Of a stretch of DNA of 64,000 nucleotides, positions 9,978 through 19,699 are shown one piece after another (position 1 is the first letter of the stretch; each line of letters starts with the position of its first letter). A program made the translations under genes and the position numbers. Source of the DNA: Bradysia coprophila (Eukaryota; Arthropoda; Insecta; Diptera; Sciaridae); the NCBI RefSeq assembly GCF_014529535.1, contig NC_050738.1, positions 11,989,318-12,053,317 of the forward strand, given 5' to 3'. Under the pieces are notes generated by a model that was given only the letters and a program-made list of their open reading frames with translations, searched no databases and had not been told where the DNA came from.

Positions 9978-12900
9978 TTACAAATCACATCCCAATCGCT
10001 CGATCTCGTCAATAATGTGCAGCATATCGTCTTTGTTGAGGGCTGAATTTTGTAAAACTAATCGAAAGAAATTTGGCTTCTCCTTCAACGGCTGATAGGT
10101 CATCATCATCGTCCCCTCTTTCATCATTCTCTCTTTAATCTTTGGCGCTACGCGATGAATTCTTCCTCGGAAGTCATCGTCTCGCGGAACGTTTTGTAAG
10201 CTCGGCGGAATATACCAGAAACAAATGTTTGTACATTCCGGCTGATCAAGTACCATTTCAAAATCTTTCCGTTGCTTAATTTGCTGCGTAAAGTATTCTG
10301 CATTTCCGAACACGCGATCAATATGAGCCTCAAAGCCAATTGTACCTTTAGCACGCCACATAAACCAAAATTTCAAAACATCGGCACGACGGCCGCATTG
10401 GATGTGTTTGTCACCAGTGTCGTACTTGGTGTCGTAGAATTTATCCTTCTGCAAGTGGAGGAGAAAACATTTTGTGGATGAAATCTGAATGAATTTCAGA
10501 CGAAAAATTTTCATACCTGGAAGAGGTACGTTGCGTTTGTTGAATGGCATGGTGATAAAATGCCTTGGTGTCTTGTGAGAAATGTTGAACACTGTTGCGG
10601 GGCAGCTAATAATTTATGGGGATTCCAGGTGACACTGTCTGATCTGAGAATTATTAATTCGAAAACGAAAAATGTTAGAAAATGCGAAAAACCCAGCTGC
10701 ATACTAATTTTCATAATTATAATATCGGTGATGCAACACCACCAGCTAGCATGCAATGACTTCATTTTTTTTTGTAATTATATCGATAAGTTAATTGATA
10801 CAATTGATTCAAGCTTAATTGAACTAATAGGTAGGTTGTTCGGCGGGGAGATGCGGGAAATCAGAAACAAAACTACATTTTTTATTTACATCTTTAAAAA
10901 AAAAATTCTATTTAAAATCGCTTGATAAGATTTTAGTGTAGACAATTGAGTCATACAACTTTACTATTGCATAGAAAAATAGGTCAGCATCCTCTTAAAT
11001 TTTTTGTGTAACAGTAACTTATTAACTGTACGAAGAAACACCTTTGGATTTTTGGCTAAAACATGAAGAATCGATTTTTTTAACTGTGAAAATTCTATGT
11101 CTCCAGTTTCGTGGCTGATCACAATGTGAATGTGAGATACTCTCAGAGTTCTACAACAACCAAATACAAAGTATACAGTAGAAGGTTCCAAAAATAACCA
11201 AATAAAATTGTACCAAGTCATACAAATCGAAACACTCCGATCCGAAACATGTTTCGAAGACTCTGCAGAATTCTGCGAATCTTGAAGACAGTGATACCGT
11301 ACATCAAATGCAATGGAAGCGAAGGGAAAATGAATTTTGCCTGGTTTATGGTCCTCATAGACAGAGGACCTCGGCATTGCACGATATTTGTTTCTAAATT
11401 TGGTCACCCATGTCAAAAATGGTCTAAAATATCAGTCGATACTGTCCAGAATCTGGAAATAATCTGCAATTCTGGAAAAATTGGTCACTTACATCAAACG
11501 CAATGGAGGCGAAACGAAATTTAATTTTGTCTGGTTTATGGCATACATAGACAGAGGACCTGGGCATTGCACGATATTTATTCCAAAACAGGGTCACCCA
11601 TATCAAAAATAGCGTGAAAAATGGGTAAATAAACCGTCGTTACCGTGCAATATTGCACGGTATCGACTGATTTCAAATTAATATTTCGACTTATTTTTGA
11701 TATGGGTGACCCTGTTTTGGAATAAATATCGTGCAATGCCCAGGTCCTCTGTCTATGTATGCCATAAACCAGGCAAAATTAAATTTCGTTTCGCCTCCAT
11801 TGCGTTTGATGTAAGTGACCAATTTTTCCAGAATTGCAGATTATTTCCAGATTCTGGACAGTATCGACTGATATTTTAGACCATTTTTGACATGGGTGAC
11901 CAAATTTAGAAACAAATATCGTGCAATGCCGAGGTCCTCTGTCTATGAGGACCATAAACCAGGCAAAATTCATTTTCCCTTCGCTTCCATTGCATTTGAT
12001 GTACGGTATCACTGTCTTCAAGATTCGCAGAATTCTGCAGAGTTTTCGAAACATGTTTCGGATCGGAGTGTTTCGATTTGTATAACTTGGTACAATTTTA
12101 TTTGGTTATTTTTGGAACCTTCTACTGTATACTTTGTATTTGGTTGTTGTAGAACTCTGAGAGTATCTCACATTCACATTGTGATCAGCCACGAAACTGG
12201 AGACATAGAATTTTCACAGTTAAAAAAACGATTCTTCATGTTTTAGCCAAAAAACCAAAGGTGTTTCTTCGTACGGTTAATAAGTTACTGTTACACAAAA
12301 AAATTTAAGAGGATGCTGACCTATTTTTCTATGCAATAGTAAAGTTGAACGACTCAATTGTCTACACTAAAATCTTATCAAGCGATTTTAAATAGAAATT
12401 TTTTTTAAAGATGTAAATAAAAAATGTAGTTTTGTTTCTGATTTCCCGCAACTCCCGGTTAATTATTTAAGTTTTTCTTGAAATTATTAAAAATTGTGAG
12501 CATTGCTCACAATCGGTCATATATTTATTGCCGGAAATCGAATACATTTGAATGATTTTTCATGTATCTACAACCGTAGCCTTGGCCTTTGATTAACTCA
12601 ATAAAATGGTAAAGTTAAAAAAATCTCACTCAACGACTATATAATATGCGTTCGTGTTTTATTTTTATTTGTTTTTGCTCGTTGGTCGTTCGAAGTGATT
12701 GAACTTTTCAAGAGTAGCTATGCACGTAATGTGAAAAGTATGTTAATCTTTTTACAAATGACAGTCGTATCACGGCATAATTGTTTCAACCGTTACTTCT
12801 GCTGGTAGAACTATCTTCTTTGGTGTTTATTAGAAAATCTTTTACTTCAATGATTTTAACATTCACTAAATAGAACGTTAAGCGTAATCGCTTCATTTTA

Positions 12901-15540
12901 TATATTTGTTTCAAGGAGTTTTAATGAAGATTGCACTCATTTTTAGAACCAATCATTTACCTTTCAATACCCTTCAGAAGAGCTCGATATTTTTGTGACA
13001 TCAATGCACCTCCACCCTGCGATAGATAAAAGTTAAGTCCATTTTATTAAAACCAAATAAATAAATTATTCAAAAGTACCCAAGCTGCATCCACGTGCAT
13101 CCACAAATTGTGTTTCTTGCATAGATCAGCGATATCGTCGAGCGGATCGAAGGCGCCTAATAAAAATGTTATTGTGGTCAAACAGTCGAAAAGGGTATGA
13201 AGACATGATAGATAGATTGATGATTTCAATTTCTCGGCTGCTAGGAATCTCGCGCCGGCGTGAAACACAATGACATACAAAATGACACATTTTGTATAAG
13301 GAGCATGTCACTCTGTGAGTCATTGTGAATCATGCCGGCGCGAGATTCCTCATTACAATTTCCTCATTACCGTTTGGGAGGCTGATTTTTGAGATTCAAC
13401 AAACCAGACCAAAGATCTTTCGTTCCCTATTTCCTGGCTTTATTACATATATAAGAGAATTTCTTGGTTTTCAATAAGATTAATATAATAACCTTATTAA
13501 AATCCAGGCGCTTTTAATCTAAAGGTGACATATCCTCATATCCTCGTATGTATTTTTGGACTTAGTAGTGGTTGTGACAATAGAAAGAAAGGGATTTTTA
13601 ATACCTCTGGAAGTGAAAAACCTGAGGTTGGTGAAAAGTGAACAATCCGTAAGAACATTTACCACTCTCAGGTGCCAGGCCACAAGAACAGATAGTCTTA
13701 GTAGACCGATCTATTCTGTGGAGATGATTGTTAGTATTAGTATTAGTATTAGTATTCACCCGCAACTACCTGTCTTAATTCCGTTCTTGTAAGTTTTACG
13801 AATTTTAGGAAGAGTTTCGCGTGTGAGTAAAGTAAGTTATTGATAACGGCGATAGAAATACAAAATCTTTTACTTCAACTTTTTTGACCGTGATTCGGTT
13901 ATATAAGAAGATATTAGCTGCAGATCTCATTGTTTATTTTTATCACTTTTGCTAATAACAAACAATGCAGCAACTGTGTCTGATAGGTTTGAACACAAAT
14001 TCAAAAGACAAAGCTATTATAAAATGGTAATTGAAATAGCAGGATCGCATGGATTTGTTAAAAAAACTGCTTCATTTAGAGAACATTGATAAAAATAGTA
14101 GAAAAAAGGTCCAACAAGATGAACTTAGACTAATACACCTTACCCAAAACCGTTGTACCGGCTGTTGCTGACACCATAAATGGAATTGCATTTCCTTCCG
14201 TTTTGACTCGTTCAATTTCCATTTCCAAATGATCGACTCTGAGTTTACCTGAAACATTTTCGATGTTACAAGAAATGCTAACATTTTCCATTCTACGCCA
14301 CATATATCGTGTCTACGATTGTAGCTGAACTTCATCTTGTTTTTAACATTTTCTATTCACCTCTCATGTCGGTTTTGATTTTGTAAACATTATCCGACCC
14401 AATGCCCATAAAGCTTGCGAGCTTCTGCACTGAATAATGCGAGTCCTCCGATGTGAACATAACGAGTCTAGGTAAATTGCATAGTCCTTTTGACTGAAAC
14501 AAAGAAAGAAAAACATTTTTTTTAGAACAATAGAAGTGAATTCCGTTTGGCGATGTGCTAATACTGTAGTGTCGAGACTAAATTTAAATTAGAAAGTTCT
14601 CGGTCAAAGTCGATCAAAAGTTTTATTTTTATCTCAATTTATTTGCATGAGCTGCATGTTGTTTATTGGCAAATAACTATAAGTACCTATGAATGTACAC
14701 ATTTTTCAGTTAGTAGTATTAGTTATAGGTGTGTACACATGCACTGCCTTATATACGTTTTGGACATTCTTGGGATTCTTGGGACTAAATATTTTTTCTC
14801 TCACCTTGGCGTCAGGCATGTATTTATATCTAGCACAACTGATGGCGTATCCGTTAGCTATCGATCCTCCCGGAACGAACAAGCCATCACCCACTCCATT
14901 CTCGTACCCAACAATTTTTCTCATTTCCTCCAGAACAACTTCTTCCATCAGCTGAAAGGGAAATATCCGTTAATTCAACATCTGAACAAGTAACGTCACA
15001 TCTCAGACATACGGTAAATACAGGAGACACTTCATACGTGTACACACTTGGATTCAATGCGTCGGTTAACCATTGGCCAGCCAATGCATATGGATCGACG
15101 CCCGAAAATAATTGATTGACAAAGTAAGGATGGCCTGTTTTAACCGAATATTTGATGGTGTCCTTCAATAACTGCAACAACTTCTCATCCGAATCACTGT
15201 TGCTTTTCAGTTTCAAATCCAAAATATTTGATAAAATTTCGGGATTTTTAAACTCTACAACTTTGTTCGCCCGATCAGTTGCACTGAAAACGGCCGAATT
15301 TAAAATCTCTTCAATGCAATTACGCAGAAACGTTTCATGCACCGAACGTATGGGCAAACTTTCGAACCGTTCATGATTATCGTTAGCCTCTTTAACTGTC
15401 GGAGTGGATACACGGCACTTGTTACTGTGATGATTTATTATCAAATCTTCATCTTCCGATAGTCCTGTACACTCGGACCCACTAGAAACATTCGTTTCTT
15501 CCGCTAAACTTTCCATTGTTAAATCACCGCGAGCTGGCAT
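9978..15540 (-). CDS. b: Aspartate 1-decarboxylase (Black-like), GAD-family PLP enzyme, 8 exons
   Basis: Exons in reading order: 15540-15013, 14951-14805, 14493-14361, 14248-14144, 13156-13080, 13016-12961, 10643-10517 and 10448-9978. All introns are GT-AG and phases agree; the product is 547 residues. Group II PLP decarboxylase motifs are in order: [49 protein letters not shown] (Asp327 pairs with the cofactor ring nitrogen) and WNPHKL with cofactor-binding Lys359. Wording such as [12 protein letters not shown] and the C-terminal QPL...[11 protein letters not shown] fits insect Black, which makes beta-alanine from aspartate, better than neuronal GAD1 or vertebrate CSAD; this rests on remembered family sequence. 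Beta-alanine supplies N-beta-alanyl-dopamine for cuticle tanning. I chose Met at 15540 over an in-frame Met at 15630 because the intervening residues (Phe/Asn-rich) look like translated UTR. Residues 1-125 are acidic and variable. Intron 6 (12960-10644) contains a 1.6-kb inverted repeat. Confidence 0.93.
10844..12458. repeat. 1.6-kb foldback inverted repeat in decarboxylase intron 6
   Basis: The left arm (10844-11611) and right arm (about 11692-12458) are reverse complements over about 768 bp, with only scattered differences seen (for example near 11222 versus 12085), separated by an 80-bp spacer. Outer ends are GGGAG and CTCCC. Each arm contains two related units about 180 bp apart, both carrying a block starting AAATATCGTGCAATGCC, so the structure holds four such units. 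Open frames inside (such as 10964-11416) are mirrored in the other arm with a frameshift and are not considered genes. It lies wholly within an intron on the transcribed strand, so the pre-mRNA should fold into a very long hairpin. It could be a foldback transposon or a hairpin-RNA locus. Confidence 0.93.
11642..11661. repeat. Perfect 20-bp palindrome in the foldback spacer
   Basis: ACCGTGCAATATTGCACGGT is fully self-complementary and sits near the centre of the large inverted repeat. The sequence after it (ATCGACTGAT onward) resembles the junction between the 180-bp units in the arms. Confidence 0.85.
13243..13350. mobile_element. MITE, AGGAATCTCGCGCCGGC ends, 108 bp
   Basis: The left end AGGAATCTCGCGCCGGC is repeated exactly in inverted orientation at 13334-13350, and similarity continues inward for about 32 bp per arm. 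The GC-rich ends stand out against the AT-rich surroundings. It lies in intron 4 of the decarboxylase gene, close to exon 5. Target duplication not identified. Confidence 0.75.
13731..13756 (+). repeat. Hexanucleotide microsatellite (TTAGTA)n
   Basis: Just over four perfect copies of TTAGTA lie in intron 4 of the decarboxylase gene. On the plus strand it reads as an alternating Ile-Ser run in a spurious open frame. Confidence 0.8.
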
Positions 15541-15663
15541 AGTGTTTCCGTTTTCACACACAATTTCAAAAAAACTGATTTTGAATTGAAAATTGTTGTT
15601 AAACAAAAAATAAATAAAACGAAAATTCACTCGCGGATAGTTCCAACGAATAGCGCCGTGTAG

Positions 15664-15699
15664 ACTGCCAACGTCGTTTTAACTACCTTCTTATAAATA
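15664..15699 (-). promoter_or_regulatory. Core promoter of the decarboxylase gene (TATA plus initiator)
   Basis: On the minus strand TATTTATAA (15699-15691) is followed by GGCAGTC, whose CAGT (15667-15664) matches the arthropod initiator. The TATA start is about 33 bp before the predicted +1 at 15666, the expected spacing. Transcription from there would give a 5' leader of about 125 nt before the chosen start at 15540. Confidence 0.6.
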
Positions 15700-16330
15700 C
15701 TATTCCAATACTCTGTCAGATGTTTCAAGGTGATTACCACTATATCAATCAAATTCACAATAAATTCTGATATGTTTCGTTTAATTTAAAAAATAAAAAT
15801 AAAGAAAAGAAAAACTTGCATTTAAGTGATTTAATTAAACCGTCCGATCCGAAACCAACGACGGTTTTTCACAGTGTGGTGCACATTACATGTTCTCAGA
15901 ATTGATTGTAGGTTATTAAGCTATGTAATGCATTATGTACAGGGATTAGATTTGTGAATGAAAAAGCACCTCATTGAAATGTAAGTTATACATTGTTGCT
16001 TAGAACAAAATGTCGGATACATACAAGTCGGGGTGAGACAGAGACGATGTTGTTGCACATGCAAAAATGTTTACTATAAATAACTAAGATTTCGAAGGAA
16101 CATATTAACTCGAGTTATTCACATTTTATTTCACCGAGAGACAATTTTAGACGTAGCGTGTATTATATCAAAATAATATTGCAAAATCAGATGAGCTTTC
16201 AGTGATACATCAAAATATTGTTTGTTTTCTCCGTCTTTTTTGCATTAGCTGCTGTGAATCAGAATTAGTAAAAACTCGGTTGAGGATTGAGAAAATCATT
16301 AGAATATTGTAAAGGAAAAAGTACATTACT

Positions 16331-16417
16331 TACCTGCTTCCAAAATTTTTATTTTGGGCCAGTGGGTTGGTTTATAGCCCAAACCGAAGGCAGAATAAAA
16401 ATTTAGAAGCAGTTAGG
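16331..16417. mobile_element. Short MITE-like palindrome A
   Basis: TACCTGCTTCCAAAATTTTT begins the left arm (16331-16356) and an imperfect inverse occupies 16391-16417 (ending AGAAGCAGTTAGG). A short spacer reads GGGCCAGTGGGTTGG onward. It is immediately followed by palindrome B. Confidence 0.65.
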
Positions 16418-16425
16418 TACTATAT

Positions 16426-16517
16426 TTTATCTGCGTGTGCGAGAACCCACTTTACCTCCTTAAAAGCAGATAGGTAATGTCGACATTACTTATCTGTTTT
16501 TCGCACGAGCAGATAAA
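16426..16517. mobile_element. Short MITE-like palindrome B with inner palindrome
   Basis: The outer inverted ends TTTATCTGC...GTGCGA (16426-16442) and TCGCAC...GCAGATAAA (16501-16517) enclose an inner palindrome at 16467-16496 centred on GTCGAC that matches at 14 of 15 positions per arm. The terminal TTTATCTGC is shared with the nested element at 6122-6209. Confidence 0.65.
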
Positions 16518-17410
16518 GAGATTTGTTTCTCACCCAATTAGTGATCTCCTCGCAAGTTGTATGTAGTTTCAGTTAGTCTTTGTTCACATTGGTTTTTGAT
16601 CCTACCCAAACTACAAATTATTTTTACAGTAATCCAGATTTTGTATCATTTCCGCAGTCCGTAAATTTGGTGTCTCTTGCTTACAATTGCCTCTTCTTCG
16701 AATACCTTAGGGTGCGTGCGATGAACATATTATATGGAAAGTGTTCTTTAGTTGAATTAGTCCTTCGTGATCACTCTTTCCAAATGGTGCTCGTTATCAA
16801 GCGCTTCAAATCAACTTAACAAAGTTGTCGCAAAAATATCATTCAAAACAACATCTTGCTTGAAACAATAAATGTTTTCATGGTCAATCGTTCTTAAGTG
16901 AAAGTAATTGTTTTTAATCTATTTGCAGAGGAACTCGCTACATTTTGTTATGTAAAAGTATTACCTGTTCATGTGTGTGGCTCGAGATTAATTCATAAAG
17001 CACACCTTTTGCCGGTTTTGAAAAAGTATAACAACACATTTGAATGAGGCGCGTACAGACTTCTATCGTCGATGTTTTTTTCTTCTCTTTCAAGTTGCAA
17101 TGTATTAGTATTGGCTCGGTGTCTTAAATATTTTGTAACTCATTTCCTCGCAAAAACTTTGAAAGTTTTATAATACATAGCATAAATTCCAAGTATCTGT
17201 TATGTTTATCTAAAAACCGTATAAATATATACTCGCAGGTCGGACATACACTTTTATATTTAAACTATTGAAGGCCACTTCCGATTCGACATAATAATTA
17301 ATTGACTGCAGAAAATTTATATACAAAAAGAATATTTAAGCATACGACTCCAATTGGTATAGATAAGAGTGACTTAGCATTTCAGACAAAAGCCAAGTCA
17401 GAATTTTATC

Positions 17411-18011
17411 GTTGAAATGTTTTACGGTCAGTCAAGGAAAAGTTTAGTAAATTTAGTGTGTCATATTATATTGCCGCTCATAATTTATTGACCTCGTTTT
17501 ATTAGTCCGACAAAATTATTGTCTTTTTCATTGGAAAACCATTTCTATTTCACTTCATACACTTATGTTAAATAATTCTGAACGACTTCCATCTTGGATA
17601 GGGTACAGGTGTTACAAATTGGACACGGTGTCAATTGCACTCTCTTAGAAATTCTTAGTCATCTGTTATCTACAACGTTTGGAAAAATAGGCAATGAGGT
17701 ATGGAAGCGGCTTTATATAATCAAGCATATGTTAAAATCAATGAAGTAATAGATTTTATGCGAAATATGATGTGACGCTCTAAACAAAATAAGAAACAGA
17801 TTCTGTAATTAGATAGCAGTTCAGTTGCAGCTTGTCACAGACCTAAATATCTAAATGAAACTATCCGCTTCAAAGAAAACGGAATCATTTTGTCGGACTA
17901 ATGAAAAAGGTCAATGAATTATGAACAGCAATTTATATGTGACACAGTTAATTTTGATCATAATCAGAAATTTTTTAAACGTTTCCTTGACAAACCGTAA
18001 AATACATCAAC
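17411..18011. repeat. Degenerate element with about 130-bp inverted ends
   Basis: The left arm (about 17411-17540) and right arm (about 17868-18011) match in inverted orientation with small gaps. Shared blocks include TTTTACGG, GTCAAGGAAA, ATTAGTCCGACAAAAT and TTGACCT. The central 330 bp show no open frame. It is best read as an old non-autonomous DNA transposon. Confidence 0.6.
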
Positions 18012-18087
18012 TATTAAATTTTTAGTGGGCTTTTATCTGATGTGCTAAGTTATGCTATCAAGCAAAGGAACAGGAAGTATGGCAACA

Positions 18088-18314
18088 TTCAAAGATAATC
18101 TACATTTTTAACCATTTTGAAAAACAGAACGTGTTGTTCACACTAATGTAGACTTCATGGCTTAAAATCTGTTAGCCCGAAGACGTTGCTATTAGTTTAA
18201 AATGTCTGTAAAAATAAACATTACAATTAAAGGCATAGAATGTGAGATTCTACCACAGAAAATAGGTAAGCCTCCAAAGATAATCGGCATTTTTAACCAT
18301 TTTACAAAACCGAA
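18088..18314 (+). repeat. Pair of 43-bp direct repeats
   Basis: Copies at about 18088-18130 and 18272-18314 share CAAAGATAATC and CATTTTTAACCATTTT with a few differences. They lie just beyond the inverted-repeat element and are of unknown origin. Confidence 0.45.
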
Positions 18315-18539
18315 AATTTCTGGATATCTTGGGTGATTTGAATAGCTCTTGGTGTTCTAAAATGAATAAGATTGGGTGCCAAGCCGAAAAACTGTCAGTT
18401 TTAGCATTGAACGACGATTAATGTTTGCAAATTTTTTTCTAATTTTCTAGTCATTTAGACTTTTAATGTCATTGATCGTGTCTCTCCTTTGCAATTCGGT
18501 TCTTCTCTTCTTGTGTTAGCCCCATATCGCTGTTGTCGT

Positions 18540-18770
18540 TGTTACATTTGGCCGGCCCAACTGTGCTTGTCTTTCTCTTTTAATATCATTCTTGGCTTTG
18601 TCGACGATTGGTTTTTTAATGTGCAACATCTCTCAAATATGTTTACTCTTGATATGATCCAATGGACATACGGTACTTTTTCATCTCTTCCAAACTTTTC
18701 ATACATAGTCCAGTCCAGCATTTTGAACCATAAGTGAGAGGTCGTACCATCGCATCGTTGTGTTGATTTT
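18540..18770 (-). pseudogene. Possible decayed non-LTR retrotransposon fragment
   Basis: On the minus strand, with at least two in-frame stops, the translation contains DHIKSKHI, EMLHIKKPIVDKAKNDIKRE and LGRP. Their order resembles the region downstream of the reverse transcriptase core in non-LTR elements (DRI-x-NEEIR...K...WAGH). The similarity is from pattern memory only and the frame is broken, so this is a tentative call. It lies 0.7 kb from a clearer relic on the opposite strand. Confidence 0.3.
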
Positions 18771-19425
18771 GCCCTTGAGTTTTGGTGGCATACGCTTGTC
18801 CTTACCGAATTAAATTCCCTACAGCAAAGAATTTTTTTGGACAATATAGTAAATCGAGTAAAAGTTCAGTCCTTCACCTGATTTTTTGTTAGTAATACTA
18901 GTAATTTTAATTCGAAAAGCGCGACAGTCATTTGGAGCGTAAGGCCCGTCATAGGGAAATGACAGGACAGTTTGCCGAAAATGTATGTAAAATTTTATCA
19001 CAAAAATTCACCGAAAAAATTCAAAGAAACTCACCTCTTATACTTTCCATTGTATTCGGACATAGTCTCTTTAGGATGCCAAGGCACTAAAAACTTTTTA
19101 CTCGATGCAAAAACAAAAAGTTTTTTTTTGTTTTGTCGCGACAAAAACACAGAAAATATTTCGATACAACTGTGACACTCCGCTACTTAAAGTACTAGAA
19201 TGAATGTTTGCTGTGTTCACTTCGGCGGTAAATTATTTTCTTTCAAAAAAGTGTCGAACATTTCAACGATGGTAGACTTGTGTTAAAACTGTAACCTCTC
19301 CCACTTCTTTAGTAAGCTAACAAGACTTCGCTCAGTCTAATTATGCCACCTCTTTCAATAAAAATATCGGCTGAGGTCGAAGAATTCTCCGTTGAGCTTT
19401 AACAAACCTCCACTGAGCTCTGTAA

Positions 19426-19690
19426 TATGGTTGCAAAACATTGGAGGTGACGTGTTCAATAGAATCGCAGATCCAAGATTTCGTAAACAAATGTTTAAGA
19501 CGCATTTGGAGAATATGTTGGCCGAACGTTATCTCAAACGATTTGTGGAATATTGCCGAAGTTGAAGATATGGCAACGATGATTCGGAGAAGACACACTC
19601 TAGGTAGACCCAGCACCGACTTAGCGAAAGCTGTGCTAGATTGGAACACGTAGGTAAACAGAAAGAGAGATTTAAAGGCCACAAAAACAA
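19426..19690 (+). pseudogene. Non-LTR retrotransposon relic (reverse transcriptase C-terminal region)
   Basis: The plus-strand translation beginning YGCKTLEV and continuing IQDFVNKCLRRI, WPNVISNDLW, MIRRR, HTLGRP and LAKAVLDWN matches the conserved tail of non-LTR polyproteins (YGSETW...FVNKCLRRIL...W...ISN..LW...RRR+W+WIGHTLR+P...A..WNP). The segment between RRR and HTL is missing and stops flank the piece (19423-19425 and about 19654), so it is dead. Only about 265 bp survive; no endonuclease or RT core is seen. Confidence 0.7.
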
Positions 19691-19699
19691 CCAAATTTA

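Larger units (their letters stand above)
15706..18480. other. Intergenic region with palindromic elements
   Basis: No coding sequence recognised between the decarboxylase promoter and the next relic. It contains two adjacent MITE-like palindromes (16331-16417 and 16426-16517), a roughly 600-bp inverted-repeat element (17411-18011) and a pair of short direct repeats (18088-18314). An open frame at 16580-16819 has no recognisable domain. Confidence 0.5.

Noticed and set aside
10964..11416. 150-codon minus-strand frame inside the large inverted repeat
   Set aside because: The other arm carries the same sequence with a frameshift after about 115 codons, and the frame covers two repeat units; no domain is recognised. 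It is better explained by the repeat.
15541..15630. Alternative upstream Met for the Black-like decarboxylase
   Set aside because: The added residues are rich in Phe and Asn, unlike the acidic Ser/Glu-rich N-terminus that follows, and Met at 15540 has a reasonable context (ACACTATGCC).
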